From contig JADJWE010000009.1 of assembly GCA_016716525.1 (NCBI GenBank), positions 558,001 through 622,000 of the forward strand: a DNA stretch of 64,000 nt. Reading direction: 5' to 3'. Shown here in pieces: positions 42,931-50,888 of the stretch. The notes under the pieces are model-generated. The model was not told where the DNA came from and did not search any database. It worked only from the letters and a program-made list of their open reading frames with translations. The position numbers were made by a program, and so were the translations under genes. Position 1 is the stretch's first letter; each line of letters starts with the position of its first letter. Source of the DNA: Candidatus Flexicrinis affinis. GTDB lineage: Bacteria > Chloroflexota > Anaerolineae > Aggregatilineales > Phototrophicaceae.

Positions 42931-43574
42931 TCCTTCGTCTCCGCGTATGCTTGTAAATCATCGACGTGCTTGACGATATGTGCTGGATTGCCGACCACGA
43001 CTGCGCCGGGTGGCACGTCCCGGGTGACCACCGCCCCTGCACCGACCAGCGCCTTCGATCCGATCCGAACACCGGGAAGAATCACTGCTCCCGCGCCGAC
43101 GATCGCGCCGGCCTCAATCACGGGGCCTTTCAGGCTGTGCTTTGCGCCCGGGCTGAGCGGATAGCGGGCATTTGTAAGAATGACACCCGGTCCGAGCCAA
43201 CACTTGTCCTCAAGGGTCGTGTACTCGGGGACGAACACACGAGAATGAAGGCGGACCCCGTTTCCGATGGACACATGATGTTCAACGATGCTTTGGGTTC
43301 CTACGCTGACATCGTCGCCGATTACGTTATGCTCGCGAATCATCGCTCCATGCCCGGTTTGAAATCGTGCACCAATGCGATTCCCGGCGTAGATCACGGT
43401 ATGCGACCGGATGACACAGCTTGAGCCAATGCGCGTTTCGAACTCACCGTCTGCGGTGCCCTGCGGGGGCCGACCAACGATCACGTAGTCGTCAAGCTGG
43501 GCGTCATCGGGCAGCGTGACTTTCGAGTAGATGCACAGGGTTGGCGCCAACATTCGGTCCTTGAAGATACGCAC
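42927..43574 (-). CDS. Left-handed beta-helix acyltransferase (WbpD/WlbB-like)
   Basis: A 215-residue hexapeptide-repeat acetyltransferase. Many imperfect (L/I/V)-G-x4 turns are visible (IGSSCVIRSHTVIYAGNRIGARFQTGHGAMIREHNVIGDDVSVGTQSIVEHHVSIGNGVRLHSR), followed by GAGAVVTRDVPPGAVVVGNPA. With the neighbours it should N-acetylate the 3-amino group of the uronic acid nucleotide. It is the first gene of the operon. The remaining enzyme of the pathway (WbpA-type 6-dehydrogenase) is not in this window. Confidence 0.85.
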   Translation of the reverse strand: MRIFKDRMLAPTLCIYSKVTLPDDAQLDDYVIVGRPPQGTADGEFETRIGSSCVIRSHTVIYAGNRIGARFQTGHGAMIREHNVIGDDVSVGTQSIVEHHVSIGNGVRLHSRVFVPEYTTLEDKCWLGPGVILTNARYPLSPGAKHSLKGPVIEAGAIVGAGAVILPGVRIGSKALVGAGAVVTRDVPPGAVVVGNPAHIVKHVDDLQAYAETKE

Positions 43575-43643
43575 TGTCTGGTTCGATTATAGCCCGCGAG
43601 CGGGCGGCGGAGCGTTCAGATCGCTTACACTGCTGCTTGCAGC

Positions 43644-44360
43644 CTACTTGTGCGCCATGAAAAGTGATAGCGGCGTGCCGTCCGAGTCCAGCGCGGCGAC
43701 CTCGTAGCGCGCTGCACGCAGGCCGGCCGCCTCAAACGCCGCAAGCCACGTCGGAATGTCGAACACACCGCACACGTGCCGGTCATGGACGGTGCGCACC
43801 GTGCCGTCCGGCATGCGCAGCATATAGACGTAGTCGGTCATGAACGTGTCTGCGCCCGGTTCCGGCTCCCACGTCCACTCGAGGTAGCGCATGGGCCGCG
43901 GATGATCGTGGCCGCCATGGCCGGTCGACGGGGCAAACGATTCCTTGGTGAAGTCGGGGACGACCAGCACCAGACCGCCAGCGCGGCAGTGAGCGGCGGC
44001 GGTCGTCAGCGCGCGTTCGAGGTCGGCGGCGGAAGTCATGTACATCACCGCGTCGTGGATGAACACCACGTCGAATTCGCGACCGAGACGTATCTTTCGC
44101 ATGTCGCCGACGATGTGTTCGCACTCCGGGTTCTGCTTGCGGCTCTCGGCCGACATCTGCGCCGACAGATCGACCAGCGTCATCGTGTAGTGCTGTTTGA
44201 GATGCGTGGCGTTGTTTCCGGCGCCTGCGCCCAGCTCGAGCATGGTGACCGCCAGACCGTGCGCGTGCTGTTGGATCGCTGCATGATAGACCGCCGCTTC
44301 CTCTTCGTAATCCTCCGGCGCGGTCAGACTGGTGAACCATTCGGCGATGTCGGTGTACAT
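43644..44360 (-). CDS. Class I SAM-dependent methyltransferase
   Basis: A 238-residue methyltransferase with motif I LELGAGAGNNATHLK (about residues 42-56), followed by TLVDLSAQMSAESRKQNP and the motif II/III region FDVVFIHDAVMYMTSAADLERAL. The C-terminal beta-rich part has GHGGHDHPRPMRYLEW and FMTDYVYMLR. The acceptor is unknown. The ATG at 44360 is used because upstream codons belong to the neighbouring gene in another frame. It follows the PPOX-family gene by 25 nt, so the two are probably one operon. Confidence 0.85.
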   Translation of the reverse strand: MYTDIAEWFTSLTAPEDYEEEAAVYHAAIQQHAHGLAVTMLELGAGAGNNATHLKQHYTMTLVDLSAQMSAESRKQNPECEHIVGDMRKIRLGREFDVVFIHDAVMYMTSAADLERALTTAAAHCRAGGLVLVVPDFTKESFAPSTGHGGHDHPRPMRYLEWTWEPEPGADTFMTDYVYMLRMPDGTVRTVHDRHVCGVFDIPTWLAAFEAAGLRAARYEVAALDSDGTPLSLFMAHK

Positions 44361-44385
44361 CAGGGGCAGGTGCGCCGGCACGCCA

Positions 44386-44946
44386 CTACTCCGCGACCGA
44401 CTCGCCGAGCGGTGACGGCAGTCCGTCGATGCTGCACGCGTTCTTGGTGGCCTGATATTCGGCTTTGTAACCGTCGCCTTTGACGTCCCAGTATTTGACG
44501 AGCGTGTCGCGCTGTCCCACGTAGTCGAAGTATGGGACGGCGTATCCGCACGAGGTTTGCGTCTTATGGATGTCGGCGACGATGATCTGGCGGACGCCGG
44601 TGAAAAGCGTGAACTGCGGCGCGAGGGCATCCCATTCCGGCGTGTCGGGCAGAACGGTGCGGCCGATGCCGTACAGGCGCACAATGTCCGGCGGGCCTTC
44701 AAAGGCGCAGAACATAAACGTGATGCGGCCGTTCTCGGCCAGATGCGCCGACGTCTCGTTGCCGCTGCCGGTCATGTCGAGATAGGCGACCTGATGGGGC
44801 GACAACACGCGGAACGAATCCAGCCCCTTCGGCGATAGGTTGACGTGGCCTCCGCCGCTCAGCGGGGCGGTCGCCACGAAGTAGACATGCTGCTTGGCGA
44901 TGAAATCGCGCAGGTCGTCGGTGATCGAATCGAAGAACTTGGCCAT
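44386..44946 (-). CDS. Pyridoxamine 5'-phosphate oxidase family protein
   Basis: A 186-residue split-barrel flavin-binding protein. It starts MAKFFDSITDDLRDFIAKQHVYFVATAPLSGGGHVNLSPKG and continues FRVLSPHQVAYLDMTGSGNETSAHLAENGRITFMFCAF. This is the family-typical FMN-binding core, although such proteins may instead bind F420 or heme. It lacks the C-terminal region of true PdxH, so vitamin B6 synthesis is unlikely. It probably shares a transcript with the downstream methyltransferase. Confidence 0.83.
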   Translation of the reverse strand: MAKFFDSITDDLRDFIAKQHVYFVATAPLSGGGHVNLSPKGLDSFRVLSPHQVAYLDMTGSGNETSAHLAENGRITFMFCAFEGPPDIVRLYGIGRTVLPDTPEWDALAPQFTLFTGVRQIIVADIHKTQTSCGYAVPYFDYVGQRDTLVKYWDVKGDGYKAEYQATKNACSIDGLPSPLGESVAE

Positions 44947-45070
44947 ATGTGGAAACCCCGGGTCGATGAACGGGGGCGAGTATACCGCGAATGAGGCGCA
45001 TACGGACCGAAAATCGCGCCATCGTGTCAGGAAGTTACGACGTGAACAACGTCATCCGAACTAGATGACA

Positions 45071-45088
45071 TTGTGACTGTATTCACAA
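45071..45088. promoter_or_regulatory. CRP/FNR-type dyad upstream of the DASS transporter
   Basis: TTGTGA-N6-TCACAA is a perfect inverted repeat that contains the exact TGTGA-N6-TCACA core of a CRP site. Its centre lies 72 bp before the ATG at 45152. If it acts at about -41.5, the -10 box would fall near 45109-45118, where TATCTC (45113-45118) is a weak match. The divergent PPOX-family gene begins 125 bp away. Confidence 0.65.
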
Positions 45089-45151
45089 ACGGATGCCGGA
45101 ATACATTGGAGCTATCTCGTACGTCGGGTGCTGCAAAGGAGCACAGACCGA

Positions 45152-46651
45152 ATGTCGTCCGTATCGCAAGCGGGTCCAAAGCCCGTACCTGCCCATCAAC
45201 CTGCGTTCCATTGGCACGGTGCGCGGATCGTGCCGCTGTTGGTCACCGTGCTGATTGGCGCGGTGATTTGGTTCTTGCCGATGCCGCAGGGCGTCTCCGA
45301 ACTGGTCAATAACGCCGGTGATCCGACCGGCGCTCAAGCGTGGCACTTGTTCGCGATCTTCGTCGCGACCATCGTCGGGTTGATCATCAAGCCGCTGCCG
45401 ATGGGCGCGGTGGCATTGATCGGCATCGCCGCCACGTCGCTGCTCGGCGTGCTGCCTATCGGCGACGCGTTGTCGGGCTTCTCGAACACGACGATCTGGC
45501 TGATCGTGTTGGCCTTCTTCGTCGCGCGCGGGTTCATCAAGACCGGCCTCGGCACACGCATTGCCTACCTGTTCGTCCGGCTGCTAGGCCGGCGCACGCT
45601 TGGCCTGAGCTACGGCCTGATCCTCAGCGACCTCGTGCTGGCCCCGGCGATCCCGAGTAACACGGCGCGCGCCGGCGGCGTGGTCTACCCGATCCTCAAA
45701 TCATTGGCGAACGTCTATGGCAGCGACCCTAAGGATGGCACGTCCCGCAAGATCGGCGCGTTCCTGACCAAAGCGGCGTTTCAGGGAACGGTCATCACCA
45801 GCGCGATGTTCCTGACCGCCATGGCCGCCAACCCGATGGCGCAGAAACTAGCCGGCGACATGGGCATCGAGATCACGTGGGGATCGTGGGCACTCGCCGC
45901 GCTTGTGCCGGGTATCCTCAGCCTGATCGCTGTGCCGTACATCATCTACAAAGTCTATCCGCCCGAGATCAAGGAAACCCCCGGCGCGACGAAGCTCGCG
46001 CGCGAGAAATTGGCCGAGATGGGTTCGATCACGCAGAACGAGTGGACGATGATCGGTGTGTTCGTCGCCCTACTAGTGATGTGGATCTTCGGTTCGACAC
46101 TGGGTATCAACGCGACGGTCGCGGCGCTGATCGGCCTCGGCCTACTGCTGATCACCGGCGTGCTGTCGTGGGACGACGTGAAGAAGGAAGAAGGCGCGTG
46201 GGACACGCTGGTGTGGTTCGCGGCGCTGGTGATGATGGCGAGCTTCCTCAACTCGCTCGGCCTGATCGGCTGGTTCAGCGGCATCGTCGGGGAGTCGGTG
46301 ACGGGCATTAGCTGGGTGCTGGCCTTTGGCATCCTTGCGTTGGTGTACTTCTACAGCCACTACCTGTTCGCGAGCGCGACCGCGCACGTGAGCGCGATGT
46401 ACGCGGCGTTCCTCGCGGTCGCCGTGGCGGTGGGGACGCCGCCGCTGCTCGCCGCGCTGGTATTGGCCTTCTTCAGCAATCTGTTCGCCAGCACGACCCA
46501 CTACGGCACAGGCCCGGCGCCGGTGCTGTTCGGGTCGGGATTTGTCGAGCTGGCTGACTGGTGGAAGATCGGCTTCCTTGTCAGCATCGTCAACATTGTG
46601 ATCTGGTTGGGCGTGGGCACGGTGTGGTGGAAGGTTCTCGGTCTGTTCTAG
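45152..46651 (+). CDS. DASS/SLC13 family anion (dicarboxylate) transporter
   Basis: A 499-residue polytopic transporter with about 12 membrane spans. The first Na+-binding motif SNT is in APAIPSNTARAGGVVYP and the second is near FASTTHYGTGPAPVLFGSG. Family members import citrate, succinate, malate or sulfate, driven by a cation gradient, or exchange such anions; this one most resembles the CitT/SodiT1 type. The ATG at 45152 has AAAGGAG upstream. A perfect CRP-type dyad just before it suggests control by carbon status or a related signal. Confidence 0.87.
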   Translation: MSSVSQAGPKPVPAHQPAFHWHGARIVPLLVTVLIGAVIWFLPMPQGVSELVNNAGDPTGAQAWHLFAIFVATIVGLIIKPLPMGAVALIGIAATSLLGVLPIGDALSGFSNTTIWLIVLAFFVARGFIKTGLGTRIAYLFVRLLGRRTLGLSYGLILSDLVLAPAIPSNTARAGGVVYPILKSLANVYGSDPKDGTSRKIGAFLTKAAFQGTVITSAMFLTAMAANPMAQKLAGDMGIEITWGSWALAALVPGILSLIAVPYIIYKVYPPEIKETPGATKLAREKLAEMGSITQNEWTMIGVFVALLVMWIFGSTLGINATVAALIGLGLLLITGVLSWDDVKKEEGAWDTLVWFAALVMMASFLNSLGLIGWFSGIVGESVTGISWVLAFGILALVYFYSHYLFASATAHVSAMYAAFLAVAVAVGTPPLLAALVLAFFSNLFASTTHYGTGPAPVLFGSGFVELADWWKIGFLVSIVNIVIWLGVGTVWWKVLGLF

Positions 46652-46673
46652 CGTTTCTGCCCGCCCAGACGAA

Positions 46674-46700
46674 GCGGCCCGCCACAATTCGGCGGGCCGC
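46674..46700. terminator. Bidirectional hairpin terminator
   Basis: GCGGCCCGCC pairs with GGCGGGCCGC around a 7-nt loop between the convergent transporter and TIR operon. The flanking ATTTG is a weak T tract in the plus direction. Confidence 0.65.
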
Positions 46701-46726
46701 ATTTGATTCAGACCGTTGGTGGTGGA

Positions 46727-48232
46727 CTACAGCCCTGCCCGCACCTGATTCACCAGCGCGATGAACTGTTCGCGGTTGCCGTACATCAGGCCGCCGAGTT
46801 CCATCAGGATGAAGCGGTGTTCGGTGCCGTCGCGCAGGGTGACCTTAATGACCGGGTTGACGAACAGCACCGTATCGCGCCGGATGTCTACGATGTCACG
46901 CAGCGAAAACCCGATATCGGCGCGATTGATGACGGCCATCGACGGCGCGGGCATGAGGATGCGCTGATTGGTCAGGTAGAGCGTGCGCTGCGCCCACATC
47001 ATGCCGCTGTAGAGGTTGATGCCGTGCTGGCTGAGGACGCGCTCGCCGGGGTGGAGCGTCAGGCCCGACGCCTGCTGCTGAACCGCACCTTCAAACAGCG
47101 CGTTCAGTTCATCCGTTTCGGTGGGCGAGGGCATGCGCACGGGCGGGGCTTCGCGCACGGGCTGATTGCGCGTCATCTTCTCGTACTCGGACTGCGCTGC
47201 CCGCACCACGTCTTGGCGCACCATGCCGGTCGACTCGCGGGTTTGGCGGGTTGGCAGTCCCATCTCGGGCGCCAGCTTGGCCGGATCGCCGTAGTCTGGC
47301 GCGTGCTGCCACAACTGCTCGAGTTGATGCTTGGCGGAGGCGATGTCGCCGCTGTTGTAGAGGCTGAGCGCCTCCTTGTACAGCCATGCGAACGACTGAT
47401 TGTGCTTGGCCAGATCAAGCCCTTTGTGCGCACGCGGATCGCCGTTGGTCTCGGTGACCATGGCGTTCCACGCAGCGATCTCGAGGCCCCACTCGCCTTC
47501 GAGCCGCGCCTGATAGGCGATCTTCTTCAGGCGTTCGACCCACACCTCGGTGCGCTTGCGCAGTAGTTCCGGCATGCGATTGGCGATGAAGTTGTTACGG
47601 AAGCTCGGGTTGGCGTCGATGATGCGCTGGAACAGGTCGGTGGCGCGGTCGAGCTGACCGGCAACCTCGGCCTTTACGGCGCGCCGGTACAACTCGTCGA
47701 GCTGCGCGTCGGACTTCGGCATGGGCCGCCGCATTTCGATAGCGCCCGCCGGCTTGAGCGCGATGGGCGAGTCGTCAGCGAATTTCACACCGTCGGGTCG
47801 CGGAGCTGGCGGATCGGTCGGCAGATCCATCAGGTGATCGACCAGCAGCGCAAGCCGCTCGGTGTAGGTTGGTTCGCTGCGGAAGTCGAACCAGTGCGTG
47901 CTGTCGCCCAGCACTTCTTGCGGCACGCCGGACGGACAGTCGCGGAGCAGCAGCACGTAGATAGGCCGGCCCAGCAGCGCCGCGTAGCGATACTCCCAGC
48001 CGACGTACGGCGACGCGGCCGCATCGGGCGTGAGCACCAGCACGAGCGCGTGGGCGCGGTCGATGGCGATCTGAAGTTCACGGCGCCAATTGGCCCCGCC
48101 ACGCGACGCGAGATCGCGCCGGTCGAGCCACGTGTCGAAGCCGCGCACGCGCAGATCGACCTCAAGCCGGTCGACAAAGACGCTGTCGACGCGTTTGTAG
48201 CTGATGAACAGCGACAGCGGTTGATCGGGCAT
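46727..48232 (-). CDS. TIR domain protein with helical module and C-terminal GRAM/PH-like domain
   Basis: A 501-residue protein. The TIR domain (about 5-137) starts LSLFISYKRVD and ends near LALLVDHLMD; the likely NAD-cleaving Glu is E80 in SPYVGWEYRYA. Residues about 175-330 form a helical, TPR-like region (AGQLDRATDLFQRIIDANPSF, GEWGLEIAAWNAM, SGDIASAKHQLEQLW, APDYGDPAKLA) that is also in the neighbouring TIR protein. After a linker, residues about 375-500 (LHPGERVLSQHGINLYSG..TLYLTNQRILM..FSLRDIVDIRRD..) match a bacterial GRAM/PH-like lipid-binding fold. It begins 9 nt after the other TIR gene. I infer a two-protein signalling or immune unit. Confidence 0.8.
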   Translation of the reverse strand: MPDQPLSLFISYKRVDSVFVDRLEVDLRVRGFDTWLDRRDLASRGGANWRRELQIAIDRAHALVLVLTPDAAASPYVGWEYRYAALLGRPIYVLLLRDCPSGVPQEVLGDSTHWFDFRSEPTYTERLALLVDHLMDLPTDPPAPRPDGVKFADDSPIALKPAGAIEMRRPMPKSDAQLDELYRRAVKAEVAGQLDRATDLFQRIIDANPSFRNNFIANRMPELLRKRTEVWVERLKKIAYQARLEGEWGLEIAAWNAMVTETNGDPRAHKGLDLAKHNQSFAWLYKEALSLYNSGDIASAKHQLEQLWQHAPDYGDPAKLAPEMGLPTRQTRESTGMVRQDVVRAAQSEYEKMTRNQPVREAPPVRMPSPTETDELNALFEGAVQQQASGLTLHPGERVLSQHGINLYSGMMWAQRTLYLTNQRILMPAPSMAVINRADIGFSLRDIVDIRRDTVLFVNPVIKVTLRDGTEHRFILMELGGLMYGNREQFIALVNQVRAGL

Positions 48233-48241
48233 AGGGTTCCT

Positions 48242-49543
48242 CTACTTGCCTGCTGCGCGCCGCTTGATAAAGAACGCGATGACCAGACCGACAATCAGGC
48301 CGCCGACCGCGAACGGAAAGGTATAGTCCGGGCAGATGAACGCGCCGGAGAAGTCGAAAAAGCACTCTTCGAGGGGCGAGGCTTCCAGCCCCATCAGACC
48401 GCCGCCGACGAGACCTAACCCGCCGAGGATGATGTACAGCAGCAGCGGATTGTTGCCGGGGCGCTGGATCGTACCGGGTGAGGTTGGCGGCTGAGCCGAT
48501 TGCTGAGGCGGCAGGTAAGACGACGGCTGCGGTCGAGGCGCAGGGGGCCGTTCCGGCTGAGGCTGGGTGCGTTGGGCCGGCTGCGACTCGGCCTGCGGCT
48601 TCGGCGCGGTGGGTTTCGGCGCAGGCTGCGTGACGCCCAACCGGGCGGCCAGTCCGCGCGGGTCGCCGTAGTTCGGTGCGCCTTGATACAACATGCGCAG
48701 CAGTTCGCCGGCCGCGCCGGGGTCATTGGCTGCAACGTTCAGTGCCTGATCGTACAGGTTGGCGTGCTGCTGGTTCTGGCGTGCGGTCGCCAACATCGGC
48801 TCGACGGTGCGCTCGCCCTGCAAACGGCCCCATGCATTCAGCGCGGCAATCTCGCGATTCCAGTCGCCCACCCCGCGCGCGTCTGCGGCGTAACGTTCAA
48901 GGTTGCGGATGCGCTGGTCTTGCAGTTGGGCGTTGAGTTCGTCAAGCTGCGACTTGACGAGGCCGTTTTGGAAGTTCGGGTCGCGCTCGAGGATGCTGGC
49001 GTAAATGGCGGCAGCGCGTTCGCGGTCTTCGGGCGTGTTGCGTGCTTTGGCACTGGTCGCCGCGATGAACAGCGCATCGAGGCTGTCGGGCGGTTCGGGC
49101 AGCTTGGCGATGCCGGCCGCAGGGTCGAATGTAGGCGGGCTGCCGGGCGTGACGAACGCGAGATTGAGGAGTAGGTATTTGAGGTCGCGGTCGTAACGGC
49201 CCTCTTCGAAGTCGAACCACTGGATCGTGTCGATCGGCTTGGGCAGGCTCACGAGGCGCAGTTTGAGGGGGATGATCAGCTTGCGCTGTTCGACGGCGAA
49301 TTCGATCTCTTGCGTCACGTCGGCGCTGGCGATAGCTGGCGGCGAGGCGATCAACAGCATCACGTCGGAGCGCTCAAGGATGGCGCGGACGCTCTCCCAG
49401 CCATTGGGACTGCCGCCGCGGGTGGGCATCAAGCCGCGATCCACGACCGCTTGAATGCTGCGGGCGGTGAGGTCTGCGGCGATACGCTCGACGAAAGTCA
49501 GGTTGGCAGGAGCGTAACTGATATACGCGCGCAGGGTCGGCAT
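48242..49543 (-). CDS. TIR domain protein with helical module and C-terminal membrane anchor
   Basis: A 433-residue protein. The TIR domain (about 3-130) starts LRAYISYAPANL; the candidate catalytic Glu is E79 in VTQEIEFAVEQ. The helical region (about 172-305) is the paralogue of that in the partner, with the same closing motif (GAPNYGDPRGLAARLG against HAPDYGDPAKLAPEMG). A Pro/Gln-rich linker (about 305-365) leads to two membrane spans (LLLYIILGGLGLVGGGLMGL and FAVGGLIVGLVIAFFI), with two cysteines in the short loop between them. It is the first gene of the pair, with AAGGAGA before the ATG. No enzyme other than TIR is encoded nearby. Confidence 0.8.
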   Translation of the reverse strand: MPTLRAYISYAPANLTFVERIAADLTARSIQAVVDRGLMPTRGGSPNGWESVRAILERSDVMLLIASPPAIASADVTQEIEFAVEQRKLIIPLKLRLVSLPKPIDTIQWFDFEEGRYDRDLKYLLLNLAFVTPGSPPTFDPAAGIAKLPEPPDSLDALFIAATSAKARNTPEDRERAAAIYASILERDPNFQNGLVKSQLDELNAQLQDQRIRNLERYAADARGVGDWNREIAALNAWGRLQGERTVEPMLATARQNQQHANLYDQALNVAANDPGAAGELLRMLYQGAPNYGDPRGLAARLGVTQPAPKPTAPKPQAESQPAQRTQPQPERPPAPRPQPSSYLPPQQSAQPPTSPGTIQRPGNNPLLLYIILGGLGLVGGGLMGLEASPLEECFFDFSGAFICPDYTFPFAVGGLIVGLVIAFFIKRRAAGK

Positions 49544-49620
49544 ACGTACAGCGTCTCCTTTGTTGAACTATTCGAAGTGTAGCCCCAGAACGCGCTACGG
49601 CGCAACCGCGGCAACGGTGC

Positions 49621-49647
49621 GGTAACGATCAGTTACGGACTGGTTAC
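49621..49647. promoter_or_regulatory. Three GTTAC half-sites at one-turn spacing upstream of the TIR operon
   Basis: GTAAC (inverted, 49622-49626), GTTAC (49632-49636) and GTTAC (49643-49647) are spaced by 10-11 bp, one helical turn. They lie about 80-105 bp from the TIR operon start and 17 bp from the -35 box of the divergent leader. This looks like a binding array for an activator or repressor, but the factor is unknown. Confidence 0.4.
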
Positions 49648-49663
49648 GACCCGTTCCGATCTA

Positions 49664-49693
49664 TTGACGGCGACTGCCGGCACGAAGTATCGT
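49664..49693 (+). promoter_or_regulatory. Promoter of the structured leader and thiosulfate operon
   Basis: TTGACG (49664-49669) and TATCGT (49688-49693) are separated by 18 nt. Transcription would start near 49700 and run through the hairpin region to the terminator at 49852-49877. Confidence 0.55.
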
Positions 49694-49699
49694 CAATCC

Positions 49700-49885
49700 A
49701 ACGTAAGCCAACGATCGATAAGCCAGTTGCTCATGTTCCGTTCGCAGATGTGTCAAATGTGTTGTATGTGTTCCGCCGGGGCGGAACGCGCGCTGCGACG
49801 TCACTGGGTGACATCCGGGAGTTAGCTTACTCCGATCCGGTTGAAACCTAGGCCCTGACAGCGCGCGCTGTCGGGGCTTTTGTTT
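49700..49885 (+). ncRNA. Candidate structured leader RNA/riboswitch upstream of the thiosulfate operon
   Basis: The roughly 180-nt RNA contains consecutive hairpins: GTTCCGC/GCGGAAC (49770-49787), GTCAC/GTGAC (49800-49812), GGAGT/ACTCC (49818-49833), GGT/ACC (near 49839-49848), and a strong intrinsic terminator. The terminator lies about 65 nt before the ATG of the rhodanese gene and no plus-strand gene precedes it, so it can only stop leader transcription or an independent small RNA. I do not recognise a known riboswitch class. Confidence 0.5.
49852..49880 (+). terminator. Intrinsic terminator in the leader of the thiosulfate operon
   Basis: GCCCTGACAGC (49852-49862) pairs with GCTGTCGGGGC (49867-49877), 11 bp with one G-T pair and a 4-nt loop, followed by TTTTGTTTG. 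It is a textbook Rho-independent terminator placed before, not after, a gene. Confidence 0.8.
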
Positions 49886-49940
49886 GTCCACCTCCGGTCG
49901 GTCTTTCCAAATCGCTGAGGGAGAAGAGGAACACAACGTC

Positions 49941-50885
49941 ATGAACCGTACGCTTCGCATTACCGTCATCGCCGCCCTGATCGCCCTGCTCGTCGCCGTG
50001 GGGATCACCAGCTTCGCCCAAACCGATTCCGCCGCCGAAGGCGCGCTCGTGAGCGCCGATTGGCTCGAGGCCAACCTCGACAACCCGAGCGTTCGCGTTA
50101 TCGAGGTCAGCGTCATCCCCGGCGTGTACGAGCGCGGGCACATTCCCGGCGCCGTCAACCTCGTGTGGCACACCGATCTGGTCGACACCGTGCAGCGTGA
50201 CATCGTCTCGCGCGTGCGGTTCGAGGAATTGGCGCGCGCTGCCGGCATCAACGACGACACGACGGTCGTGCTGTATGGCGACAACAACAATTGGTTCGCG
50301 GCGTGGGGCGCGTGGATCTTTGACATTTACGGGCTGAGCGACGTGCGCCTGCTGGACGGCGGCCGTGTGAAGTGGGAAGCCGACGGCCGCGCACTCTCGA
50401 CCAGCCCTGCCAGCGTCGACGCCGGAACCTTCTCCGCCGCCGAGCCTGACCTCACCCTGCGCGCTCGGTTGTGGGACGTGCTGAGCGTTGTCGACGGCGA
50501 AGCCGCCGGCGTGCTGGTCGACATCCGTTCGGGCGCGGAATACCGCGGCGAGGTGTTCGCGCCGGAAGGCGTGCAGGAACTGTCGGTGCGGGCCGGCCAC
50601 ATCCCGGGTGCGGTCAACGTGCCGTGGGGCCAGAATGTCAACGAAGACGGCACGTTCAAGTCGGTCGAGGAACTGCGCGAATTCTACGCCGGCCTCGGCA
50701 TCGACGGCAGCACGCCGATTATCACGTACTGCCGCATCGGAGAACGCGCCGCGCTGACGTGGTTCGTGCTGAACCGTCTGCTTGGCTACGAGGCGGCGGT
50801 CTATGACGGCTCGTGGACGGAGTACGGCAACACGGTCGGCGTGCCGGTCGTGAACCTTGCCGGTACGGTGTGGGGCGGGCAGTAG
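49941..50885 (+). CDS. Exported sulfurtransferase (two-domain rhodanese)
   Basis: A 314-residue thiosulfate/3-mercaptopyruvate sulfurtransferase-like protein with a signal peptide (TLRITVIAALIALLVAVGITSFAQ). The first rhodanese domain (about 35-150) has the CR-x-G region replaced by VVLYGDNNNWFAAWGAW, so it is non-catalytic. The second carries TYCRIGERAALTWFVLN with the active cysteine. Other motifs are GHIPGAVNLVW and GHIPGAVNVPWGQ. It acts outside the membrane, possibly on thiosulfate. The YeeE/YedE permease gene follows 3 nt later, which suggests a sulfur-uptake unit. The ATG at 49941 has AGAGGA upstream. Confidence 0.88.
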   Translation: MNRTLRITVIAALIALLVAVGITSFAQTDSAAEGALVSADWLEANLDNPSVRVIEVSVIPGVYERGHIPGAVNLVWHTDLVDTVQRDIVSRVRFEELARAAGINDDTTVVLYGDNNNWFAAWGAWIFDIYGLSDVRLLDGGRVKWEADGRALSTSPASVDAGTFSAAEPDLTLRARLWDVLSVVDGEAAGVLVDIRSGAEYRGEVFAPEGVQELSVRAGHIPGAVNVPWGQNVNEDGTFKSVEELREFYAGLGIDGSTPIITYCRIGERAALTWFVLNRLLGYEAAVYDGSWTEYGNTVGVPVVNLAGTVWGGQ

Positions 50886-50888
50886 TCC

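Noticed and set aside
44361..44702. N-terminal extension of the methyltransferase into the PPOX-family gene
   Set aside because: These residues are a wrong-frame reading of the PPOX-family gene; the methyltransferase fold begins at MYTDIAEW.
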